In this document: piece by piece, positions 1 through 9,057 of the stretch
Layout: the number at the start of each line of letters is the position of its first letter
Position numbering within the stretch: the stretch's first letter is position 1
Notes under the pieces: generated by a model
Database searches by the model: none
What the model was told of the DNA's origin: nothing
Seen by the model: only the letters and a program-made list of their open reading frames with translations
Translations under genes and position numbers: made by a program
DNA from: Flavobacteriales bacterium
Lineage (GTDB): Bacteria > Bacteroidota > Bacteroidia > Flavobacteriales_D > Crocinitomicaceae
Assembly: GCA_018883325.1 (NCBI GenBank)
Contig: VEQH01000020.1
Span: 1 to 57,392, forward strand
Length of the DNA stretch: 57,392 bases
Reading direction: 5' to 3'

Positions 1-2
1 CA

Positions 3-1106
3 TTGTACGAAGCTAATCAATTGGGATATCTTGTTACAGATGATTATCTTTTTAGATATTATACAAGAAAACAGAATAATTTGCCAATAGATTTAATAAT
101 TACAAGTTATTCAGCTGTTTTTTGGTTGATAATGTATAAAATATTTAAAAAGCAGTTTTGTCAAGTTAATAAAGACAAAGCCTTGTCTAAAAAAGCTGCT
201 AAAGTTGCAAATAAATATGATTATGATTTAATTGCATATAGTTATTATGGTTTACCAGCTTTTGATATTCTTAATCCTAATTTGAAAAAAATATTATTTC
301 AATTACATCCTCAACCAAATTTCATTAAAAAACTTTTTGAGGAAGAAATAAAATTGATTCCTGCTTCTGAAAAATCCCTTAGTCAAGAGCATGAGCTAAA
401 AAATAATGACAATCATTTTCATCAGTTAAATCTAGAAGCAAAAAGTGCAGATTTAGTTTTATGTGCAAGTTCATTTACTAAATACACTTTGGAACAAGAA
501 AATATCAATACAAAAATTGAGGTTATTCCTTATGGCGTTGATCTTAAAGATTATCCTTTTTTTGATAAAGACATTAATTCCAAAACTTTAAAAGTTTTAT
601 TTGTTGGAAGTTTAAACCAAAGAAAAGGTATTTACTATTTATTGGAAGCTATTGAAAAGATGCAAAATGATAAATTTGATATCGAATTAACTATTGTAGG
701 AAGGGGTATTTTTGATAAGGAAATCCTGAGTTTATTTAAAATTAATCGGTTAAATATAAAACAAAATGTTTCATTTGCAGAGCTTATAAATTTTTATAAA
801 GATTCAGATGTTTTTGTTCTTCCTTCAATTTGTGAAGGTTTTGCACAAGTAATTTTAGAGGCAATGGCAACAGGTTTACCTGTTATTTCTACTAATCATA
901 CTTCAGCGCCTGATTTATTGAACGATGGTACCGATGGTTTTGTTATTCCAATAAGAGATTCAAAAATAATAGTTGATAAACTAACATATTTAATAAAAAA
1001 CCCTATCGAAAGACAAATTATGGGTAAATTAGCTTTTGAAAAATCGAAGCTTTTTAATTGGGAAAGATTCAAAAAACAACTAATTCAAAGATTAAATGCC
1101 AAATAA
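3..1106 (+). CDS. Glycosyltransferase family 4 (GT-B), 5' partial
   Basis: This is a cytoplasmic or membrane-associated retaining glycosyltransferase that probably adds one sugar to the lipid-linked repeat unit of the surface polysaccharide. The reading frame is open from the left edge, and the usual N-terminal start with a glycine-rich loop is missing, so the gene begins upstream of the window. The C-terminal GT-B half is clear: VIPYGVD at residues 174-180 of the visible frame, FVGSLNQRKG at 200-209, and the EX7E signature EGFAQVILE with E278 and E286 followed by AMATGLPVI. The 3' end overlaps the next gene by 11 bp, which suggests translational coupling. Donor and acceptor cannot be read from the sequence. 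Confidence 0.85.
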   Translation: MYEANQLGYLVTDDYLFRYYTRKQNNLPIDLIITSYSAVFWLIMYKIFKKQFCQVNKDKALSKKAAKVANKYDYDLIAYSYYGLPAFDILNPNLKKILFQLHPQPNFIKKLFEEEIKLIPASEKSLSQEHELKNNDNHFHQLNLEAKSADLVLCASSFTKYTLEQENINTKIEVIPYGVDLKDYPFFDKDINSKTLKVLFVGSLNQRKGIYYLLEAIEKMQNDKFDIELTIVGRGIFDKEILSLFKINRLNIKQNVSFAELINFYKDSDVFVLPSICEGFAQVILEAMATGLPVISTNHTSAPDLLNDGTDGFVIPIRDSKIIVDKLTYLIKNPIERQIMGKLAFEKSKLFNWERFKKQLIQRLNAK

Positions 1107-2154
1107 AACAATCTTAATTCTGTATGCAGAAATAATGCCTTATAATGTTGTAACTTTTAATACCTTACTTGAAAAGTACAGTGAATATGAATTGCATGTT
1201 GTTTCATGGGGAAAAGACAAAAAATTAACAAAATATCAGCAACCACCACATGATAAAATTAATTATTACGATAAATCACATTTAAATTATTCTCAATTAG
1301 TTGTCTTGTATAGAACAGTAAACCCACGATTGATATTAATTTCTGGCAGAATGGAACAAGATTATTTAAAATTAGCTTTAGTAGCTAAAAAAGAAAATAA
1401 AATTGTTGTGGGTACATCTGATAATCATTATACGGGAAATATAAAACAGAAAATCGCGGTATTATTCTCTAATTTTTTGTATAAACGCTATTTTGAATAT
1501 ATGTTAGTACCAGGTATTTACCAATATGAATATCAAAGAAGATTAGGATATGCTAAAAACAAGATAATATTTCCTCAATACTGTGCTAATACCACTTTAT
1601 TTGAACAATCTTTCATACAAGATAACACTTCAAATAAAGAAGGAATTTTATTTTTAGGAAGATTGCATCCAATCAAAGGAATTGAAATGTTAGTTGAAGT
1701 TCATAAAGAACTCTATGATTCAAAAAAAATAAAAGACAAACTTATTGTAATTGGAGACGGTATCTTGAAAGGAAAATTAAATTTAAGTAATGATCATCTT
1801 GAATATCATTCTTTTATGGCACAAGATGAAATAATAAAAATTATGACAAGTGTAAAATACTTCTGTTTACCGAGTAAATCCGAACCATGGGGAGTAGTTA
1901 TACATGAGGCTGCGGCAGCTGGTTTACCTATAGTTACAACTTCAATTTGTGGTGCAGCAACAGCATTTGTTAAACAAGGTTACAATGGTTATTTGTTTGA
2001 ATCAGAAAATAGAAAAGAATTAGAATTAGTTTTGTTAAAAATGAATAATAAAACAACAGAAGAAATATCACAAATGGGAAAAAGAAGTTTTGAATTGTCT
2101 AAACAAATTCATCCTGAAATGTGGGTAGAAAGTATAATTAATTTAATTGAATAA
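1096..2154 (+). CDS. Glycosyltransferase family 4 (GT-B)
   Basis: The 352-aa protein is a GT4-type glycosyltransferase of full family length. Its C-terminal domain holds FLGRLHPIKG (187-195), IVIGDG (217-222) and the EX7E signature EPWGVVIHE with E263 and E271, followed by AAAAGLPIVTT. The N-terminal half is diverged. The start codon lies inside the preceding gene in another frame, as in the rest of this tightly packed operon. It presumably acts at the inner face of the membrane in building the repeat unit. Its donor sugar cannot be predicted. Confidence 0.85.
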   Translation: MPNKTILILYAEIMPYNVVTFNTLLEKYSEYELHVVSWGKDKKLTKYQQPPHDKINYYDKSHLNYSQLVVLYRTVNPRLILISGRMEQDYLKLALVAKKENKIVVGTSDNHYTGNIKQKIAVLFSNFLYKRYFEYMLVPGIYQYEYQRRLGYAKNKIIFPQYCANTTLFEQSFIQDNTSNKEGILFLGRLHPIKGIEMLVEVHKELYDSKKIKDKLIVIGDGILKGKLNLSNDHLEYHSFMAQDEIIKIMTSVKYFCLPSKSEPWGVVIHEAAAAGLPIVTTSICGAATAFVKQGYNGYLFESENRKELELVLLKMNNKTTEEISQMGKRSFELSKQIHPEMWVESIINLIE

Positions 2155-2164
2155 TAACTTTTAA

Positions 2165-3427
2165 ATGGTTTTTCTAGATTTCATTTTAGTTCTTATTATT
2201 TTTATTTTTTTGTACACAAGGAAGGAAATAAGCTTGTTGAATCCAACTTTTTTGTTTTTAATGTTTCATTTTTTCTTTGTTAGTATTAGAGCCTTCCAAA
2301 TTTTACTACTAGATGAAAATATAATCATAAATTTTTGGTATTCTGAGTACGTAAGTATTGACGAAATTGTTAATGCACTTATTGTTTCTGACCTCACACT
2401 CTTAGGTTTTTTTTTAGGTTTCAATTTATTGAAAAGTAAGTTTGTCAAAAATGGAATTAATAACGTTATTTTGTATGAAGATTACATTGAAAATAACTCA
2501 ACTAAAATCAATTCATTTATTACAATGGCAACCTTATTCGGAATCTTTGGAACGCTAAGTTTTGCTGTATTACCGGGACAAACAAAAGATTTAGGCGAAA
2601 CAGAAGGCAGTATTTTTATATCATTTTTAACGAATTTAGGTGTTACATCAGCATTACTACTAATTTATGAGAAGGGGTTTAAAAAAATATATCTTGTTTA
2701 TTTAATTTTAATTTTAACGATATTCTCAATTCAAGGTTATCACAGATACAGAGTTATTTTACCTTTATTGTTTTTAATGGGGTATTACTTAAAAATTCAT
2801 AATCTTAAATTACCGCCTTTAAAATATGTATTTATTGGGATTATTGTTCTAATTTTTTCTTTCCCTCTAAAGCAAATAGGAAAAAGTATTCAACAAAAAG
2901 AACAAATAAATTTATTAGAGATTGGACAAAAATCAGTAAATGATATCATTGAAGGCGAATCAGGTGATCTTTCTTTTATTGAACAAAGTGCCGCAATGAT
3001 AGGGTCTATTGAAAAAAAAGAAAAACTATTTTACGGTGAATCCTATATTCCTGTTATGTTTTTTTGGGTGCCAAGAACTCTTTGGAAGGATAAACCAAAA
3101 TTAAATCAATGGCAACATGATATTTCAACGAAAGGACGTGATTATGGACAAATGGGACAAGTCTCATTATTAAGTGGTGAGTCTTATGCTAATTTTGGAT
3201 ATTTAGGGGCTTTTATCGTTCCTTTTTTACTTGGGAGATTTTTTTCGTTTGTTTATTTTAGCTTCAAGGATGTAAATATTAAACATGGCGGTTTTTTATT
3301 TTTGTTGCTGTTAAATATGATTTTGTTTCAGGTATGGAGAGATGGGGTAATTTCATTAATAGTATTTCCAATTGTCAATTATTTACCAATTCTTATCCTA
3401 ATTTTACTAAAGAAAGCTAAGCGATGA
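2165..3427 (+). CDS. O-antigen/capsule repeat-unit polymerase (Wzy-like membrane protein)
   Basis: The 420-aa integral membrane protein has about ten hydrophobic segments and a large hydrophilic stretch between roughly residues 235 and 340. That stretch contains WVPRTLWKDKPKLNQW, which matches the P-R-x-x-W-x-x-K-P motif typical of Wzy/oligosaccharide-repeat-unit polymerases. Wzy joins undecaprenyl-linked repeat units on the periplasmic face of the inner membrane. The position among glycosyltransferases and the downstream Wza/Wzc pair fits a Wzy-dependent pathway. No Wzx flippase is visible, so it probably lies upstream of the window. The 3' end overlaps the next gene by 4 bp (ATGA). Confidence 0.8.
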   Translation: MVFLDFILVLIIFIFLYTRKEISLLNPTFLFLMFHFFFVSIRAFQILLLDENIIINFWYSEYVSIDEIVNALIVSDLTLLGFFLGFNLLKSKFVKNGINNVILYEDYIENNSTKINSFITMATLFGIFGTLSFAVLPGQTKDLGETEGSIFISFLTNLGVTSALLLIYEKGFKKIYLVYLILILTIFSIQGYHRYRVILPLLFLMGYYLKIHNLKLPPLKYVFIGIIVLIFSFPLKQIGKSIQQKEQINLLEIGQKSVNDIIEGESGDLSFIEQSAAMIGSIEKKEKLFYGESYIPVMFFWVPRTLWKDKPKLNQWQHDISTKGRDYGQMGQVSLLSGESYANFGYLGAFIVPFLLGRFFSFVYFSFKDVNIKHGGFLFLLLLNMILFQVWRDGVISLIVFPIVNYLPILILILLKKAKR

Positions 3428-4527
3428 AAATATTAATTGATTGCTCCAATTTGCAAGTTGGTGGTGGAATTCAAGTGGCAACCTCGTTTATTAACGATTT
3501 GAATTCTATAGAAAATAATGATTCTTTTTACGTTATTTTATCTCCACAGATGCAAAATTATTTTTTTGATAAAGATTTTAAGAAAAATATAAATTTTATA
3601 ACGATTTCAAGAAGTAATCAACGGTCAGTATTTAAAAGAGGAAATTTTTTAAAAAAAATAGAAAATAATTTAAATCCCGATAAAGTGTTTTGTGTTTTTG
3701 GTCCATCTTACTATAAAAGTAGTGTTGAAAAAACTGTAGGTTATGCTATTCCGCACTACATTTACAAAGATTCACCCTTTTTTAAAAACATAAGTTTGAA
3801 GTCCAAAATCCGATTATTTCTGATGGAGAAAGTACAAATGTATTTATTTAATAAAAATTCAGATAAATTGATTTTTGAAACATTTGATGCAAAAAAACGA
3901 TTTCTACAAATGTCAAACTTCAACCAAGAGAGCACTTTTGTTGTAAATAATACGCTGAATGAAATTTTTTTAAATAAAAATAAATGGATTAACTTTAATT
4001 TAGATGTTAAATCAGGGAATAATATTCTATGTCTAAGTGCAAATTACCCACATAAAAACATAAATATTATACCAAAAGTAATCGATCATTTACTCTTCTT
4101 AAAACTAAATGATTTTAAATTTTATTTAACAGTAGAAAAAAATGAAACAAATTTTGATTCAAAATATGATAAGTACATTTGTTTTTTAGGCAAGGTTGAA
4201 ATTAACCAAATCCCTTCCTTATATGAGCAAATGAATATTTTGTTTATGCCAACTTTGCTTGAAGTTTTTTCTGCAACATATTTAGAAGCTATGTACATGG
4301 GATTGCCAATTGTTACAACGGATTTAAGTTTTGCAAGAGATATATGTTCAAATTCTGCAGTTTTTTATGATCCATTAGACGCTAAAGATGCAGCAAATAA
4401 ACTTTTTAATTTAATTGGCAATAAATTATTACAAAATGAATTGGTTCAAAATGGATACGAGAATCAAAAAAGGTTTGATAATAGTCTAAGTAGGACTATG
4501 AATTTTTTAAAAATCATAAAATCATGA
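3424..4527 (+). CDS. Glycosyltransferase family 4-like
   Basis: The 367-aa protein begins MKILIDCSNLQVGGGIQVA, a GT-B N-terminal strand followed by the G-G-G-I-Q loop common in GT4 enzymes. The C-terminal domain shows LSANYPHKN, FLGKVE and the signature EVFSATYLEAMYMGLPIVTT, with the two glutamates spaced EX7E. It overlaps Wzy by 4 bp and the CapA-like gene by 4 bp, so it is almost certainly in the same transcript. It is the third glycosyltransferase of the cluster, and a fourth follows wecB, which suggests a repeat unit of roughly four to five sugars. Confidence 0.85.
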   Translation: MKILIDCSNLQVGGGIQVATSFINDLNSIENNDSFYVILSPQMQNYFFDKDFKKNINFITISRSNQRSVFKRGNFLKKIENNLNPDKVFCVFGPSYYKSSVEKTVGYAIPHYIYKDSPFFKNISLKSKIRLFLMEKVQMYLFNKNSDKLIFETFDAKKRFLQMSNFNQESTFVVNNTLNEIFLNKNKWINFNLDVKSGNNILCLSANYPHKNINIIPKVIDHLLFLKLNDFKFYLTVEKNETNFDSKYDKYICFLGKVEINQIPSLYEQMNILFMPTLLEVFSATYLEAMYMGLPIVTTDLSFARDICSNSAVFYDPLDAKDAANKLFNLIGNKLLQNELVQNGYENQKRFDNSLSRTMNFLKIIKS

Positions 4528-5570
4528 TATTTGTTGGTGATATAGCACTACCGTTTAAAGATGCAATAACAGTTGAAAATTTACCCTCTTCAATTAAAAG
4601 ACATAGTTGGTATGGTAATTTAGAGGGAGCGTTAGTTGATGATCATTTATCTAAAAATTATAATCATTCTGTTTTTAATAGCATATCAGCAATTGAAAAG
4701 TTGTGTGAGGATTTTCCCTTCTTTGGATTTTCTTTAGCAAATAATCATATTTTCGACACAGGATCAATTGAGCAAACAACTGAATTTCTTAAAAAAAGAA
4801 AAATATCATTTGGAGGAATTGGAGAAAATATAGAACAAGCAAATAGACCTATTGTTAAATATGAAAATGGAAAGCAGATAGTTATAATTAATTTTGGTTG
4901 GGAAGTTATTCAATGTAAAGTAGCAACAGTAAATCAAAATGGAGTAAACCCACTCAATAAAAATCATGTAATTGAAACTGTAAGCAAATTAATTTTGGAG
5001 TATCCAAATGCTGTTGTAATTCCATTTATGCATTGGAGTTATGAGCTAGAGTCAGAGCCTCAACCATTTGAGAGAGAGTTAGCAAAAAAACTTATTGATA
5101 TCGGCGCAGGTGGTGTAATAGGCTGTCATCCTCATAGGATTGGAGGTTTCGAATTACATAATGGTAAACCAATAGTTTATAGTTTAGGAAATTGGATGTT
5201 TAAACAAAATTATTATCACAATGGATTAGTAAGCTTTCCTGCATTTTGTAATGAAGAACTTGCTTTTGAATGGTGTTTTGATAAAAATGAGTTTAGATTT
5301 CATTTTTTTAGTTTTGATAAAACCAAATCTATTCTTTCATATTCACACACAGAAGAAAATTCAAGTAAAACAATGTCTAAATTGACACCATTTGTCCAAC
5401 TATCGAACAATCAATATAAAACGTGGTACTCTAAAAATCATTTTCATAAAAACAAAGGCTTGCCGATATATTATTTTGAAGATGCTGAAATAGTTACTCT
5501 TTTGAAAAATAAAATGAATAAGTTTAGAGATTTTTTAATAAAACTAATTATAAAGTTTAAACGAAAATGA
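4524..5570 (+). CDS. CapA-like metallophosphoesterase (poly-gamma-glutamate capsule family)
   Basis: The 348-aa protein belongs to the CapA/PGA_cap branch of the calcineurin-like phosphoesterase fold. Expected metal-site motifs are visible: VGDI (D6), GNLEGAL (N32, E34), LANNHIFD (N74, H75), FMHW (H170) and GCHPHRIGG (H202, H204). CapA proteins occur in polyglutamate capsule loci and, as relatives of unknown reaction, in polysaccharide loci. There are no CapB/CapC partners here, so a polyglutamate product is unlikely and a role in modifying or hydrolysing a polysaccharide intermediate is an inference. No signal peptide is present. It overlaps both neighbours by 4 bp. Confidence 0.75.
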   Translation: MIFVGDIALPFKDAITVENLPSSIKRHSWYGNLEGALVDDHLSKNYNHSVFNSISAIEKLCEDFPFFGFSLANNHIFDTGSIEQTTEFLKKRKISFGGIGENIEQANRPIVKYENGKQIVIINFGWEVIQCKVATVNQNGVNPLNKNHVIETVSKLILEYPNAVVIPFMHWSYELESEPQPFERELAKKLIDIGAGGVIGCHPHRIGGFELHNGKPIVYSLGNWMFKQNYYHNGLVSFPAFCNEELAFEWCFDKNEFRFHFFSFDKTKSILSYSHTEENSSKTMSKLTPFVQLSNNQYKTWYSKNHFHKNKGLPIYYFEDAEIVTLLKNKMNKFRDFLIKLIIKFKRK

Positions 5571-6937
5571 AAGAAAAAATATATAAATCTTTACCAATCA
5601 TTCTTCAAAATTTTGCTTGTACCATTAAAGGTTTTCAAGAAAGAAAAAGCAGACTAGGAGGCAATTTTAAAAAATATTATGAAGAGCTATTAGTTTCTCA
5701 ATGGTATGATTCAAAAAAAATTGAAGATTTTCAAAATGAAAAGCTTAAATCGTTGTTAGTATATTGTAATGATAACATTCCTTACTACCAAAAAATATTC
5801 AAGGAGTATAATTTTAAACCCAATGAAGTTAAATCAATAAAAGACTTAGAGAAATTACCGATTCTGACAAAGGAGGATGTTAGAGAAAATTATCAAAACT
5901 TAATTAATCCAAAATTTAATGGTAAAGTAACTAAAGCTCATACATCAGGAAGTACAGGTAAGTCCTTGCAATTTTTGTTTTCTGAAGATGCTGTCCAATA
6001 CAGATGGGCATTATGGTTTCGTCATAAACACCGATTTGGTGTTAATCCAGATGATTCTTATGCTACATTTACCGGTCAGGTTGCAGTTCCAATATCACAA
6101 AAAAAACCACCTTTTTGGAGAGAAAACCACGCAATGAAGCAGACAGTTTTTACAATGCATCATATAAACAAAGAAAAAGTTCCTCATATTGTTGATAGAT
6201 TAAATAAAGGTGGATTTGTCTACTATAGTGGTTATGCTTCAATTTTATATTCACTTGCAAGTATTATAGATGAATTAAATCTTAAAATCACTGCCCCCCC
6301 AAAGGTTATTTTTACTGGTGCAGAAGCTCTTCTTGATTATCAAAGAGAGAAAATATCATCTGTTTTTGGATGTTTAGTAACTGATCAATATGGCTTTTCT
6401 GAAGGTTGCGGTAATGCATCAAGATGTGAACATGATTTATTTCATGAGGATTTTGAGTACGGAATACTTGAATGTTATAATCCAACAGTTAATGCTGATG
6501 GAACTAAAACAGGGCAGGTATTAGCAACTGGTTTTTCAAATCTTGCAATGCCATTTATAAGATATCAAGTTGGAGATACTGCCACATGGATTGAAAAAAA
6601 ATGTGAATGTGGAAGAGAGTCAAAGACAATATTAGAAGTTAACGGAAGAAATGAAGATTTTGTAATTACTCCTGAACAAAATAAAATATTACGATTTGAT
6701 TATATTTTTAAAGACACTGTCAATATCGTAGAAGCTCAGGTTGTGCAACGTAAGCTTGGTGAAATAACTATTCGAATTGTAAGAAGAAAGGGTTATGACC
6801 TAAATGAAGAGAAAATTTTAAGAGATGAAGTTCACAATAAAATAAGTCCATCACTTGAAGTTCATTTTGAATACGTAGACGAAATAGAAAGGGAAATAAC
6901 AGGTAAATTTAGAGCCGTAAAATCATATATTAAATGA
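5567..6937 (+). CDS. PaaK/CapK-like adenylate-forming enzyme
   Basis: The 456-aa protein belongs to the phenylacetate-CoA-ligase-like ANL superfamily (CapK-type in capsule loci). The phosphate-binding loop HTSGSTGKS is at residues 125-133. Further core motifs are FTGAEALL, DQYGFSEG, RYQVGDTATW and NGRNEDF, and the C-terminal lid domain is present to about residue 456. Members of this group activate a carboxylate as an adenylate. In polysaccharide clusters the substrate is unknown and may be an acyl or amino-acid decoration. A CxC-containing loop (KKCECGRES) precedes the last core motif. It overlaps both neighbours by 4 bp. Confidence 0.8.
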   Translation: MKEKIYKSLPIILQNFACTIKGFQERKSRLGGNFKKYYEELLVSQWYDSKKIEDFQNEKLKSLLVYCNDNIPYYQKIFKEYNFKPNEVKSIKDLEKLPILTKEDVRENYQNLINPKFNGKVTKAHTSGSTGKSLQFLFSEDAVQYRWALWFRHKHRFGVNPDDSYATFTGQVAVPISQKKPPFWRENHAMKQTVFTMHHINKEKVPHIVDRLNKGGFVYYSGYASILYSLASIIDELNLKITAPPKVIFTGAEALLDYQREKISSVFGCLVTDQYGFSEGCGNASRCEHDLFHEDFEYGILECYNPTVNADGTKTGQVLATGFSNLAMPFIRYQVGDTATWIEKKCECGRESKTILEVNGRNEDFVITPEQNKILRFDYIFKDTVNIVEAQVVQRKLGEITIRIVRRKGYDLNEEKILRDEVHNKISPSLEVHFEYVDEIEREITGKFRAVKSYIK

Positions 6938-9048
6938 AACAAATAATTCAATCCTTTAAAACAGGAGAAACTATATTAGAAGAAGTTCCTGCACCAATTG
7001 TAAGACGTGGATCGGTATTAATTCAAACAACAAGAAGTCTAGTGTCTTTAGGTACAGAAAGAATGTTAGTTGAGTTTGGTAAATCAAATTTGATTTCTAA
7101 AGCACGTCAACAACCGGATAAAGTAAAACAAGTTTTAGACAAAATTAAAACGGATGGCTTGATGCCAACTTTAGAAGCTGTGTTTAACAAGTTAGGGGAA
7201 CCTTTACCTTTAGGTTATTGTAATGTTGGTAAAGTGATTGCTGTTGGCGAAGGAGTTTCTGAGTTTAAAGTTGGCGATAGAGTTGCTTCAAATGGTCAAC
7301 ATGCTGAATATGTTTGTGTTCCAAAGAATTTAGTTGCTCATATTCCAGATAATGTATCAGATGAAGAAGCTTCTTTTACTGTGATTGGATCTATTGGCTT
7401 ACAAGGAATTAGATTGTTAAATCCAACTTTTGGAGAAACAATTGTTGTAACTGGTCTTGGTTTAATAGGTTTGTTAACAGCTCAAATGCTAGTTGCAAAT
7501 GGGTGTAAGGTTGTTGGAGTTGATATCGATAGTGCTAAATTAGAATTAGCAAAGAAGTTTGGAGTTATTCCTTTCAATCCAATTAGTGGGGATGTTATTA
7601 AATTTATTGAGGATGTCACGGATGGAGTAGGAGCAGACGGTGTTATTATTACTGCATCAGCGAAGAACAACGAAATTATTTCTCAAGCTGCTAGAATGAG
7701 CAGAAAAAGAGGAAGAATAATATTGGTGGGAGTAATTGGATTAGAATTAAGTAGAGCTGAATTTTATGAAAAGGAGTTAACTTTCCAAGTTTCTTGTTCG
7801 TATGGTCCTGGTCGTTATGATGAAGAATACGAACAAAGAGGAACAGATTATCCATTACCTTTTGTTAGATGGACTGAAAAGAGAAATTTTGAAGCGATTT
7901 TACAGGCAATTAGTTCAAAAAAGATTTGTGTTGAGGACCTAATCACTGAAATTGTTGAACTAAATAACTTTATGAAAATATATGGAGAAATTGGATCAAG
8001 TAAATCTATTGCTTCAATTTTAAAATATAATTCAGCCACTAATTTAAATCCTTCAAATACCGTTATTCTAAATTCTGCTGTTTTTGAAAAGAAAAAAGGT
8101 ATTATTGGTGTTATTGGTTCTGGTAATTTCACTAAAATGACAATGCTACCTGCCTTGAAAAATAGTGGTGCAGGTTACAAATACATTGCTAGTCAAGGTG
8201 GAGTGAGCGGAACAGCTTTGGCGCAAAAACATGGTTTTACTCATTCGACAACTAACTATAAAGAAATAATTAACGATAGTGAAGTTGATTTAGTTTTTAT
8301 AACTACTCGACATAATCTTCATGCTTCAATGGTTGTTGAAACCTTAAATGCTGGTAAAAATGTTTTTGTAGAAAAACCATTAGCACTAAACCTTGAGGAA
8401 TTAGATTTGATAATTAAGGCTCAAAATGAGAATAGTAAAATTGTAACGGTTGGATTTAATAGAAGGTTTTCTCCTCATGTTGAAAAAATGAAATCTTTGT
8501 TAGGGAATTCTTCAATGAATGTTATTGCGACAATGAATGCTGGCCATATTCCATCTAATGTTTGGATTCATGATATGAAAATTGGTGGAGGTAGAATTAT
8601 TGGAGAAGCTTGTCATTTTATTGATTTAATAACTTATCTAACAGGAAGTAAGGTTGTTGCTGTTTGTATGAATTCAATGGGGCTAAATCCTGAAGAAAAT
8701 ACAGATAATGCTTCGATTTTGTTAAAATATGAAAATGGTTCAACAGGTGTAATAAACTATTTTTCAAATGGTTCAAAAGCATATTCTAAAGAAAGAGTAG
8801 AAGTTTATTCTCAAGAAAGAACTTTAATTATGGACAATTTTAGAAGAACTGATGGCTATGGATTTAAAGGATTTAGTTCATTAAAAACCAGTCTTGATAA
8901 AGGTCACAAAGCTCAGTTTACAAGATTAATTGATAAAATTAAAAACGGAGGAGAGCCATTGATTCCATTTGATGAAATAGTAAATACAACGAAAGCGTCT
9001 TTTGCAGCTATAGAAAGTTTAAAACAATCTAAATGGATATCAATTTAA
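6934..9048 (+). CDS. Two-domain oxidoreductase: alcohol-dehydrogenase-like plus Gfo/Idh/MocA
   Basis: The 704-aa protein is a natural fusion. Residues 1-365 are a medium-chain dehydrogenase with the nucleotide loop TGLGLIGLL (GLGLIG 174-179). Residues 388-704 are a Gfo/Idh/MocA oxidoreductase with GVIGSGNFT (392-400) and the EKP motif (480-482). Both halves are complete, and no frameshift separates them. Such bi-domain oxidoreductases recur in surface-polysaccharide loci next to heparinase-like genes, as here. A redox change or epimerisation of a nucleotide sugar or glycan is the likely role, but the substrate is unknown. The zinc ligands of classical alcohol dehydrogenases are not obvious in the first domain. 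Confidence 0.85.
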   Translation: MKQIIQSFKTGETILEEVPAPIVRRGSVLIQTTRSLVSLGTERMLVEFGKSNLISKARQQPDKVKQVLDKIKTDGLMPTLEAVFNKLGEPLPLGYCNVGKVIAVGEGVSEFKVGDRVASNGQHAEYVCVPKNLVAHIPDNVSDEEASFTVIGSIGLQGIRLLNPTFGETIVVTGLGLIGLLTAQMLVANGCKVVGVDIDSAKLELAKKFGVIPFNPISGDVIKFIEDVTDGVGADGVIITASAKNNEIISQAARMSRKRGRIILVGVIGLELSRAEFYEKELTFQVSCSYGPGRYDEEYEQRGTDYPLPFVRWTEKRNFEAILQAISSKKICVEDLITEIVELNNFMKIYGEIGSSKSIASILKYNSATNLNPSNTVILNSAVFEKKKGIIGVIGSGNFTKMTMLPALKNSGAGYKYIASQGGVSGTALAQKHGFTHSTTNYKEIINDSEVDLVFITTRHNLHASMVVETLNAGKNVFVEKPLALNLEELDLIIKAQNENSKIVTVGFNRRFSPHVEKMKSLLGNSSMNVIATMNAGHIPSNVWIHDMKIGGGRIIGEACHFIDLITYLTGSKVVAVCMNSMGLNPEENTDNASILLKYENGSTGVINYFSNGSKAYSKERVEVYSQERTLIMDNFRRTDGYGFKGFSSLKTSLDKGHKAQFTRLIDKIKNGGEPLIPFDEIVNTTKASFAAIESLKQSKWISI

Positions 9049-9057
9049 TTGTTTAAA

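Noticed and set aside
8..1106. Complete GT4 gene starting at the TTG at position 3
   Set aside because: The frame is open to the edge and the N-terminal GT-B loop is missing, so it is treated as 5' partial.
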